From Candidatus Electrothrix aarhusensis (GTDB lineage: Bacteria; Desulfobacterota; Desulfobulbia; Desulfobulbales; Desulfobulbaceae): a stretch of 44,226 bases of DNA. The position numbers and the translations under genes were made by a program. The DNA is taken from the NCBI GenBank assembly GCA_004028505.1, contig MTKO01000082.1, forward strand, positions 1-44,226, given 5' to 3'. Of the stretch, positions 18,821 through 25,749 are shown piece after piece. Numbering within the stretch: position 1 is the stretch's first letter; the number at the start of each line of letters is the position of its first letter. The notes under the pieces were generated by a model. The model was not told the DNA's origin. It saw nothing but the letters and a program-made list of their open reading frames with translations, and did not search any database.

Positions 18821-18849
18821 TTGACATATTCCCTAGCATAGCGTTAGAT
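18821..18849 (+). promoter_or_regulatory. Sigma70-like promoter for the candidate small RNA
   Basis: A perfect -35 TTGACA (18821-18826), a 17-bp spacer and TTAGAT as -10 (18844-18849). The start of transcription would fall at about 18855, exactly at the 5' edge of the hairpin described next. Confidence 0.5.
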
Positions 18850-18854
18850 ACAAC

Positions 18855-18931
18855 TGAAGGCAATTAGCAGAACCGGTTGGCCGAGTTTCACAGCAGGGCT
18901 TCCGGTTTCGGTTAATTGCCTTCATTTTTTT
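18855..18931 (+). ncRNA. Candidate small RNA ending in a terminator-like stem
   Basis: Begins just after a TTGACA-N17-TTAGAT promoter. GAAGGCAATTA (18856-18866) is perfectly complementary to TAATTGCCTTC (18913-18923), so the ends close the molecule, and a T7 run follows (18925-18931). Inside, AACCGG pairs with CCGGTT and further partial pairing is possible. The result is a self-contained unit of about 75 nt in a gene-free region, with no ORF. I cannot match it to a named family. It could also be only a large terminator, but no upstream plus-strand gene needs one. Confidence 0.5.
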
Positions 18932-19006
18932 GAGCAACAGAAAACGATAGTCCTTTGGGTGGCGAAAGATATCAATTGAATAAAATAATATTCCTCCTTT
19001 GCTCGC

Positions 19007-19174
19007 CTACTGCCTGTCCTTCTTCGGATCAGAAGCCAGCAGCAAAATAATACCGATCAACGGAGTGAGCAGGAGTGATCCAAAAAAATATCCCCAGAAC
19101 CCGAATTTCCGGTAACGCCCCAGAAAACCGATAAGCAGACAGACAGCGAACAAAATGGCAATATGTGTGGGCAT
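19007..19174 (-). CDS. Small membrane protein at the end of the exporter operon
   Basis: A 55-residue protein with two hydrophobic segments (AILFAVCLLIGFLG and FWGYFFGSLLLTPLIGIILLLA) joined by RYRKFG, ending in the charged tail SDPKKDRQ. Its ATG at 19174 lies one base after the stop of the SPFH gene, so it is surely co-translated with it. The pattern resembles small phospholipase-D-nuclease-like N-terminal or superinfection-immunity-type membrane peptides. I cannot assign a function. A longer frame to 19297 overlaps the SPFH gene and is not used. Confidence 0.7.
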   Translation of the reverse strand: MPTHIAILFAVCLLIGFLGRYRKFGFWGYFFGSLLLTPLIGIILLLASDPKKDRQ

Positions 19175-19175
19175 G

Positions 19176-20168
19176 TCAATTATCTCCTTGATACAGAGGG
19201 AAAATGGATTGTGTTTTCTGTTTATCAAAGTCAAGTGCTTTTTCCGGCGGCTTTGTTTTCGCCGTTTTTTCCGATTCGGCTGGCCATTCCCCGGCATTGA
19301 GCATCAGAGGAAGACCGTCTTTGCCGCCCCCGATCACCACAACTTTGGCATTGGGTGACATAGCCAATTTCAGGGTCGCCTGAACACCGTGCCAACGCAG
19401 CACCTTTTCACTCATGGTTGCAGCTATATTTTCGGCATAATCCCTGATTCCGCCTGACTCAATCCGCTTCCGCTCCGCTTCCTGTGTTTCAGCCTGCAAA
19501 CGGAAGCTATACGAAAGAGAACGCTGTTCTTCAACAAGCTTATCTTCAATCGCTTTTTTTACTCCAGGCGGCAGCCGCACTTCTCGAATAATGATATCAT
19601 CAACGATCACGAATTTACGTCCGATCTCCTCAATCGCCCGTCGAACAAGGCCTGTTAAGAGTAAATTTTTATTGGTATAGATCTCTTCTGGCGAATGCGT
19701 GCCCAGTCCTTTTCGCAGAACCGATTCAATCTGGGGCAAAATAATTTTATTGGGATAATCCGGGCCGACCCGCTGATGAAGCACTCCCAGCAGTTCAAAG
19801 ATGGGCCGATAACGCACAGCAATTTTGAGGTTGACCGGCAGTCCGCGATTAGTCAGGACATCAAACTCATGCCGGATAATCTGAATCCTGGCATTATAAT
19901 GGGTCATCCGGTTATACGGCATCAGTAGATGTATCCCCTCGGTGAACACCTGATCGGTCACGGTTCCTCCATGAAATGGGCGATAGAGAACCCCCCCCTC
20001 TCCGGTTTCAATCCATATGACAATACGATCCTTGAGGATAATCATTGATAAAGTGAAAGCGATACCTAACAGGATCCAATAGAACCATTTGTCCCGGCAA
20101 GAATAACGAATGTGTTGCCACCGACCCGATGTGCCAGTCTTTTTTCGTGTTGTTTTTTTGAAATCCAT
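19176..20168 (-). CDS. SPFH/Band 7 (prohibitin-like) membrane protein
   Basis: A 330-residue protein with a short basic N-terminus, one membrane anchor (WFYWILLGIAFTLSMIIL, about 29-46) and a prohibitin/SPFH domain. Typical segments are GGVLYRPFHGGTV, EGIHLLMPYNRM, FDVLTNRGLPVNLKIAVRYRP and EEIYTNKNLLLTGLVRRAIEEIGRKFVIVDDIIIREVRLP. A helical region follows (EDKLVEEQRSLSYSFRLQAETQEAERKRIE). Such proteins oligomerise into membrane rings or microdomains and often regulate proteases or organise transporters. The gene starts 9 bp after ABC half 2 and is the penultimate gene of the exporter operon, so a scaffold or quality-control role for the exporter is possible (inference). Confidence 0.88.
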   Translation of the reverse strand: MDFKKTTRKKTGTSGRWQHIRYSCRDKWFYWILLGIAFTLSMIILKDRIVIWIETGEGGVLYRPFHGGTVTDQVFTEGIHLLMPYNRMTHYNARIQIIRHEFDVLTNRGLPVNLKIAVRYRPIFELLGVLHQRVGPDYPNKIILPQIESVLRKGLGTHSPEEIYTNKNLLLTGLVRRAIEEIGRKFVIVDDIIIREVRLPPGVKKAIEDKLVEEQRSLSYSFRLQAETQEAERKRIESGGIRDYAENIAATMSEKVLRWHGVQATLKLAMSPNAKVVVIGGGKDGLPLMLNAGEWPAESEKTAKTKPPEKALDFDKQKTQSIFPLYQGDN

Positions 20169-20177
20169 AAAAGTCTG

Positions 20178-21398
20178 TTATGGGTGAGCTATAAGCAGTA
20201 GAGCCTTGGCCCGACGCAGGACACAGGACAAAGCAATTTGTAAAGTTTCCGGGTCAAGAGCGGCAAAACTTTCATCCAGAATGATCAAATCTGCTTTCTG
20301 GAGCAGAGTACGGGCGATAAATAGGCGACTTCGTTCTCCATGTGACAAACGCCATCCGCCCTCCCCCACCATCTGTTGCAATCCAGAAGGCATGGCCTCT
20401 AAAAGCTCTGCCAATCCTAGTTCTCGACAGACAGTCTCTGCTTCCATCAAGTCCTCCTGAGACGGAGGCCAGCCTCGGCCCATGAGTAAATTAAAGGCAA
20501 GGGTCTCTGTCAGAACATAATTCTGGTGAAATTGAGGTGCAATAACCACCCGCTTGCGCCATGCCTCTTCCCCTAGGCTTGCCAAAGAAAAACCAAACAG
20601 GTGCAGAGAACCGGAATCTGGCTGCTGCAGGCCGCTCAACAGAAGCGCCAAGGTGGACTTGCCGCAGCCCGATGCCCCTTCCAGCAATACAGACTGCCCC
20701 GCTTGTATGGCAAGGTCGCATTCATCAAGGATACCTTGATTTTCCTGGCCTGAATTCGGGTATGAAAAATTCAGCTTCTCTGCCTGTATGACCGGATGCT
20801 TTTCCTTCTGCTGTTTAAAACAGGTCGCCGGGATAAACTGCGGCACTTTTCGTGCATGCTCACGGCAGGCAGCCTGATACAGCGGATAAACCTGCTCCCA
20901 GCTCATCACTGTTTTCAGGAGCTGGTAAATACTTTGCACCAGCTGGTCCAGGGCCAAGGCTGCCAACAGGGTTCCTCCCAGGCTGACCGCGAACATGCTC
21001 ACACCAACCCCGGTGCTGAAAAACATGGTCAGCGTTCCAAGCAGACTCACCGGCAGCCAGCCTCGTCGCCCGGCAGCACTCTTCATGATGACTTCCATGC
21101 TGTCCAGCCGCTTTGACAACATGGCGTAGCGGCTAAGTAATTGGTCTTCTATCTCATGAAGTTGATCAGGCCTTTCCTGGGTCAGCCGGGTACGGTGCCC
21201 CACCATGCGTTCAACAAGATCACAGGTCATAACCCGAGAATGAATCAACCAGTCCCGCATCCTCAGGTAATACATCCAGCCGAGCAGGAGGATCATAGCG
21301 GTCCACCCCAACAGTAACATTCCGTGCAGCAGCCCTCCAGCGCCCAGCATCAACACAACGGCAGCGATAAGCACTTCGAAAAACGATGTGCAGGCCAT
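20178..21398 (-). CDS. ABC exporter half 2, permease end and ATPase domain (after frameshift)
   Basis: The second part of a type I ABC exporter half. It contains the last membrane helices (FFEVLIAAVVLMLGAGGLLHGMLLLG, LLGTLTMFFSTGVGV) and a full nucleotide-binding domain: Walker A GASGCGKST, signature LSHGERSRL, Walker B LIILDESFAALD and the H-loop LLLIAHP, where the protein ends abruptly. It joins the 21350-22375 part after a one-base loss near 21398-21402. Restoring one C makes the junction read S-T-A-S-M-A-C-T-S-F-F-E-V, and the whole protein is 732 residues. It is probably a heterodimer partner of the C39-containing half encoded immediately upstream (inference from operon structure). Confidence 0.9.
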   Translation of the reverse strand: MACTSFFEVLIAAVVLMLGAGGLLHGMLLLGWTAMILLLGWMYYLRMRDWLIHSRVMTCDLVERMVGHRTRLTQERPDQLHEIEDQLLSRYAMLSKRLDSMEVIMKSAAGRRGWLPVSLLGTLTMFFSTGVGVSMFAVSLGGTLLAALALDQLVQSIYQLLKTVMSWEQVYPLYQAACREHARKVPQFIPATCFKQQKEKHPVIQAEKLNFSYPNSGQENQGILDECDLAIQAGQSVLLEGASGCGKSTLALLLSGLQQPDSGSLHLFGFSLASLGEEAWRKRVVIAPQFHQNYVLTETLAFNLLMGRGWPPSQEDLMEAETVCRELGLAELLEAMPSGLQQMVGEGGWRLSHGERSRLFIARTLLQKADLIILDESFAALDPETLQIALSCVLRRAKALLLIAHP

Positions 21399-22375
21399 GA
21401 AGCTGTGCTCATCCCCATGGCTTCCAGCTGTTCAATCTCTTGCACATTACCGATAAAATAGCCGCTCCCTTGATGCTGTATCTCTTCAGGACGCAATTGC
21501 AGGATGCCGTGTAACAGGCGGTTGCGTAAAAGTACCCCAAAATGGAGTGACAAACGATTCTTCAGCTGCATACTGATCAAATGCATTGGGATAACAGTAA
21601 AAAGTAACAAACCCCAAAGCTGAAAATCACCCAAGCCAACGCTTCCCTGTAAGATCGTTTTACCAATCAAAAAAGAGGCGGTCAGGATCAGCAAACGCGC
21701 AGCCAAGGTAGCGCAGACCAACCCGACCAGTTTATGTGGAAATCGAGCCCGACGCAGCTGATGGAAAAATGACGCGCTTGGCGGCAGACGCAGCATCCAG
21801 CATCCTTTAACCCTTGCGCCAGCAAGATATTCCCGAAGCACGGCCCGTCGTACTTTATCTCGCTGCTGTTCTCGAATATTCACCTGTTCTAGGAGAGTAT
21901 CAACCATCGGTCTCAGTGGGGCTTCCAGCTCACGCACCAAAATATCCCGCAGCCTGTGTACGGGCAGACGATACAAGCTTCCATCTTGCTTCAACAGGCG
22001 GAGAGTTCGCCGTCGGCTCGACACTAACAGGACAAAAAAATCTGTAAGTTCAGATAGTTCTCCTTCATCAGGAAGCAACAATAGGGCAGGAGTAGCCCGC
22101 AGCAGTAAATTTTCCTGATCGGGATAGGTAGTTTCCACTTCCACCATTTCCAGACCCATTCGCTGGCTTGTATTCTCCAACCAGGAGGTAAGCTCTTCCA
22201 TGCTCTCGACGTCATCAGGCAGCGGTGGTGGCGTAAGTCCTGTCCTGAGCTCGGTTCTGTCTTGGGCAGCGCCAGACAACAGGGAGGACCGTTCGGCCAA
22301 AAGGGGAATCGCCTCATGTAAAGCACTTAACGGCCAGATGACCTCGGTCGGCAACAAAAAGGTTGGGGGTGTCAT
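21350..22375 (-). CDS. ABC exporter half 2, degenerate C39-like domain and first membrane helices (frameshifted)
   Basis: The first 130-150 residues align by eye with the C39 peptidase domain of the neighbouring exporter. ESMEELTSWLEN...RMGLE matches its SIDTLEDLAVRLGLD, and FFVLLVSSRRRTLRLLKQDG matches HFVVIWRRHGPWVQIMDPGT. Here the catalytic His has become Phe, the Asp has become Lys, and the N-terminal Cys block is missing. It is therefore an inactive, C39-like substrate-binding domain at best. Membrane helices follow (LVGLVCATLAARLLILTASFLIG, FQLWGLLLFTVIPMHLI). The frame breaks after EAMGMSTAS. It starts 15 bp after the upstream exporter gene, so the two are translated together. Confidence 0.85.
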   Translation of the reverse strand: MTPPTFLLPTEVIWPLSALHEAIPLLAERSSLLSGAAQDRTELRTGLTPPPLPDDVESMEELTSWLENTSQRMGLEMVEVETTYPDQENLLLRATPALLLLPDEGELSELTDFFVLLVSSRRRTLRLLKQDGSLYRLPVHRLRDILVRELEAPLRPMVDTLLEQVNIREQQRDKVRRAVLREYLAGARVKGCWMLRLPPSASFFHQLRRARFPHKLVGLVCATLAARLLILTASFLIGKTILQGSVGLGDFQLWGLLLFTVIPMHLISMQLKNRLSLHFGVLLRNRLLHGILQLRPEEIQHQGSGYFIGNVQEIEQLEAMGMSTASWPAHRFSKCLSLPLC

Positions 22376-22390
22376 GCACGTATTCCGCTG

Positions 22391-25189
22391 TCAATGAGTA
22401 GAGTCACAGGGATTTTTTTGTGCATCGGTTTGTTTTTCCCCTGGTACAAGCTTTCCTTTTTCCAAGCGTAAACGAACCCAGTCCGCACTGTTCCAGATCA
22501 GCGCCTGGACAGATTTTTCTCGCTTCAACAATTGAGCATAAGCTGATTGAGCATCCGCTGCCAGACGTTGCGGTTGATCATCCTCCACCAATTCCCCGTC
22601 CTTTATCATCCAGACCCTGTCAAACCCCAGGCTGTCGCTCACGTCATGAGAAATAAAAATCAAAGTAGCACCCTGCCAATAGCGACGGGCTTGGACCAAT
22701 AAATCCCGCCGCTGCTCCCTGGTCAATCCCCGAAAAGGCTCATCCAGAATAACAAGACGCGGAGTATCTCGATTCAGCCCCCGTCCTAAACGTACACGCT
22801 GCCCTTCCCCGCCAGAGAGGAAGCCACCGTTTTCTCCCAGCAGAGTATCCTCGCCATCCGGTAAACGGGATAACACATCCAGCAAATCAGCCTGGCTGAG
22901 TAATTCCACTGTTGGCGGAATCACAGTGTCATTCCCGTAATTCAAATTATCCCGCAGAGAACGATTCCAGAGCTGCACCTCTGGATCCACCCAGACCAGC
23001 TCCCTCCGCAACTGTTGCAGCCGTTCTCCCTGAAGCAGTTCCCCGTTTACTCGAACTGTGCCGCCGGATGCTGGACGATACCAGCCAAGCAGGAGTCCGA
23101 CAAGAGTGGATTTTCCTGCACCGGATGGCCCGACCACGGCCACCTGTTCTCCAGGAAAAAGTTGGGCATCCAGGCCGTTCAAAATCGTTTTCCCAGACAG
23201 AACAATGCGAACATTCTCAAAATGCACTGATAATCCAATCTCCTGTCCTTCACAATCCTCGGAGCAGGATGGGGGGGGGATTTCGGAAATTTCGGAATAT
23301 ACTCGGGAAGATGCCTGCTCTTCCTTATGCTCTTCCTTATACCAGTCATAACTTTCATCAGGTGCATTGAGGGGGTCCATCAAACGCAAGAGGCGATTAC
23401 GCAATGATGGATACAGCTGGGTCAATTCCGCCAAAGAACGACCCAGCTGAGGAAGCGTCAACATCCAATACAGCAGAATAAACGTGCCGCTATTATCACT
23501 ACCGGATTGCATATACGAATACAGCAGCAAAATTGCCAGCCCAGTACTAAACAGCAAATTCAGAGCAGTCATCCGCTCATAGGTGACAAAGAAATCCAAG
23601 CCCGCTTTTGCCCAGTCAACAAGCAGTCTCTCATGTTCACTCCGCAATGCCGGGACCGCGCTGTGGCTGCGAATCGGCAATACCCCCTGAAGGGCGTCTA
23701 AATAAAAACGACTGAGCCCACCTATATGGGTACGAAACCGCATGTCCTGCTCCTGCACCAAGGGCTGGGTGACCAGAGATACAGCAATAACAGAGAGACA
23801 GCTGAACAAAATCAACATGCTCCCCTGAGGATACAGAATAATCAGGCCAGCAGTGATACAGATGATTTCAGTCAATATTTTCAAACTCTGCATTCCTACT
23901 ACCGGTATAATTCGAAGATGGCGCAATTCGTACGCACGCTGGATCATATCTGAAGTGAGTCTGCTGTAAAAATAGCGGTCTCCCAGGCTAGGTATTTTTT
24001 CGAGAAAACGTTGGCGCAAACGCAGTTCAAACCGGCGACCCAAACGGAGCGAGACGCTGTGTAAAGGCCATTCCAGAATCAGCAAGGAGAGCAGAAATAA
24101 AATAACCATCGCAAACGCCTCTGTCTGCTGACCGACCAGAGATAACTGCTGACCAATTTCCACCATTCCTCTCAACACAACGACTTCCATAGCCGTACCG
24201 AGTCCGGCCAACAGCACGGCGCTGATAATCAGCAACGGAGTGAACACACCTTCCAGACAAAGGGTTTGAATGATCTGCTGTTCAGGTGCCTTGGAGTCCT
24301 GAGAAAGCGAGGACTGGAATGCCGCTTCCCCAGCAAAACCTGTTTCTTCATCCACTTCTGATGTGTCCGCATCCGATTCCTCTGCCAGCCCTGCAATATG
24401 CAGCACAACCGCACCTTGAAGAATGATCTGTTCACTGTTCTCAGACGAGAGAAAGGCTGACCAGTATCCCTGGGGAATATGCTCAGGCTGCCCAAGCAAC
24501 TGCTGAATCAGATCACCGGCCTCGGTCCCCTTGCCGATCCCGCCAGCCTGAACCAATGAGGCGGTCATTCGGGTTGCCGCATCCAGCACAGCAAGCCCTT
24601 GTCCTTCCTCCTTGGTTAAGACTTCCTGAAGACGAGCCTCGGACCAGGCAGAATCAGAGCAGAGCGAAGCCATGCGGGCTAAAAGCGGATCGCAGAATTC
24701 CGAGCCAACAGCCCACTCCTGCCAATCAACAGCATCCAGGGTATGTTGATGTATGTAAAGACGTTCCTTTAGGGTGTCTCTACGTACCCAGTGTCGGCCT
24801 GTCCCCGGATCCATGATCTGGACCCAAGGTCCATGTCTTCGCCAAATAACAACAAAATGCGTAAGACCGTTGGGCTGAAGCATGACGGCCAGAGCAGGAA
24901 GGGCCTCTGTCTCGGGCAAAAAAAGATGATCAGCAGGCAAAATAATTTGCAGAGCATCTAAGCCGAGACGAACAGCGAGGTCTTCCAGAGTATCAATAGA
25001 AGTGCCGTCCACATCGGTTTGACAGGCTTCACGCAGCCTTCCATAACTGACATGAATACCGAAACCACCCAATATGGCTTTCAGGGCAGCCGGGCCACAG
25101 TCCATCATCGAGCTTTGGATAACCTGCGGTATCAGGAAACGCCGTTCATCCTGACCATAGCCACCAAGAAGGGAAGATAACCGAAACAT
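22391..25189 (-). CDS. C39-peptidase-containing ABC exporter (half 1)
   Basis: A 932-residue peptidase-transporter. The N-terminal C39 domain has an intact triad: Gln25 and Cys31 (QSSMMDCGPAAL), His111 (THFVVIW) and Asp127 (QIMDPGTG). C39 proteases cut leader peptides after Gly-Gly, Gly-Ala or Gly-Ser during export. An unusually long acidic insert (about 145-320) separates it from the membrane domain (about 325-590). The ATPase domain has Walker A VVGPSGAGKST, signature LSGGEGQRVRLG, Walker B LVILDEPFRGL and H-loop FISHD. The architecture resembles the NHLM-type bacteriocin ABC1/ABC2/HlyD sets (family knowledge). A 9-base poly-C tract lies in the linker before the ATPase (23271-23279 as G). 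The gene starts 17 bp after the adaptor gene. Confidence 0.92.
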   Translation of the reverse strand: MFRLSSLLGGYGQDERRFLIPQVIQSSMMDCGPAALKAILGGFGIHVSYGRLREACQTDVDGTSIDTLEDLAVRLGLDALQIILPADHLFLPETEALPALAVMLQPNGLTHFVVIWRRHGPWVQIMDPGTGRHWVRRDTLKERLYIHQHTLDAVDWQEWAVGSEFCDPLLARMASLCSDSAWSEARLQEVLTKEEGQGLAVLDAATRMTASLVQAGGIGKGTEAGDLIQQLLGQPEHIPQGYWSAFLSSENSEQIILQGAVVLHIAGLAEESDADTSEVDEETGFAGEAAFQSSLSQDSKAPEQQIIQTLCLEGVFTPLLIISAVLLAGLGTAMEVVVLRGMVEIGQQLSLVGQQTEAFAMVILFLLSLLILEWPLHSVSLRLGRRFELRLRQRFLEKIPSLGDRYFYSRLTSDMIQRAYELRHLRIIPVVGMQSLKILTEIICITAGLIILYPQGSMLILFSCLSVIAVSLVTQPLVQEQDMRFRTHIGGLSRFYLDALQGVLPIRSHSAVPALRSEHERLLVDWAKAGLDFFVTYERMTALNLLFSTGLAILLLYSYMQSGSDNSGTFILLYWMLTLPQLGRSLAELTQLYPSLRNRLLRLMDPLNAPDESYDWYKEEHKEEQASSRVYSEISEIPPPSCSEDCEGQEIGLSVHFENVRIVLSGKTILNGLDAQLFPGEQVAVVGPSGAGKSTLVGLLLGWYRPASGGTVRVNGELLQGERLQQLRRELVWVDPEVQLWNRSLRDNLNYGNDTVIPPTVELLSQADLLDVLSRLPDGEDTLLGENGGFLSGGEGQRVRLGRGLNRDTPRLVILDEPFRGLTREQRRDLLVQARRYWQGATLIFISHDVSDSLGFDRVWMIKDGELVEDDQPQRLAADAQSAYAQLLKREKSVQALIWNSADWVRLRLEKGKLVPGEKQTDAQKNPCDSTH
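23271..23279. repeat. Poly-G(9)/poly-C tract inside the exporter gene
   Basis: Nine G on the plus strand, so nine C in the coding strand (I-P-P-P-S), within the linker between the membrane and ATPase domains. The reading frame is intact at this length. A change of one base would remove the ATPase domain. Confidence 0.7.
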
Positions 25190-25206
25190 TGCTCAATAAT
25201 TTACAA

Positions 25207-25722
25207 TCAGGGAGAAACAGGGCGGGCCGTATGAAAAAGAAAAGCCGCCGGGGTCTGGTGAGACACAGCGATTTCCATACGTTCCATAGTTGCGCCTGCC
25301 AAAAATTCTGCGGTTTCAAATCGAAGTTCCAGCTGCACACCAACTGTCCTGTTTGCCGGATCAATCTTATCCACCTGAGCAGTCAAAGCACGGCGAGGAA
25401 GAGTGTCTGAGCTGGTTAACATCAGCCGTGTCTTCTGACCGAGCTTAATCTGATAAAAATCCGAAAGGTCAAAATATGCTCGAACATCATAGCGATGATA
25501 AGCAGTCGCTCGATTTTCACCTTTGGCAATTTTCCATACTGGCTGATCTCCCTGGGTGATTTCTATATGTTTACTGCTGACATAAGAGTAGGTTGAAGCG
25601 GCAAAGAACCAGTACACCCAAAGCAACAGCACAATAATGGCCAACCCCAGCGTCAGTCGACTGTAACGCCCGTGATCGGCCTGCAAGGCACGCATTGTTT
25701 GAGAGAAAGGTATTTTCGCCAT
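25207..25722 (-). CDS. Minimal HlyD-like membrane fusion protein
   Basis: A 171-residue protein with a cytoplasmic N-terminus, one membrane helix (LTLGLAIIVLLLWVYWFFAAS, about 24-44) and a short beta-rich periplasmic part. The region FYQIKLGQKTRLMLTSSDTLPRRALTAQVDKIDPANRTVGVQLEL matches the beta-barrel or macroglobulin-like end of HlyD/EmrA adaptors. The lipoyl domain and the long alpha-helical hairpin that normally contact TolC are absent. It lies 17 bp upstream of the C39 exporter and 27 bp downstream of the lipoprotein gene, so it is almost certainly its adaptor. Whether it can dock to an outer-membrane channel is doubtful given its size. Confidence 0.7.
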   Translation of the reverse strand: MAKIPFSQTMRALQADHGRYSRLTLGLAIIVLLLWVYWFFAASTYSYVSSKHIEITQGDQPVWKIAKGENRATAYHRYDVRAYFDLSDFYQIKLGQKTRLMLTSSDTLPRRALTAQVDKIDPANRTVGVQLELRFETAEFLAGATMERMEIAVSHQTPAAFLFHTARPVSP

Positions 25723-25749
25723 AATAATAAATAAATAACCCCTACAGGA

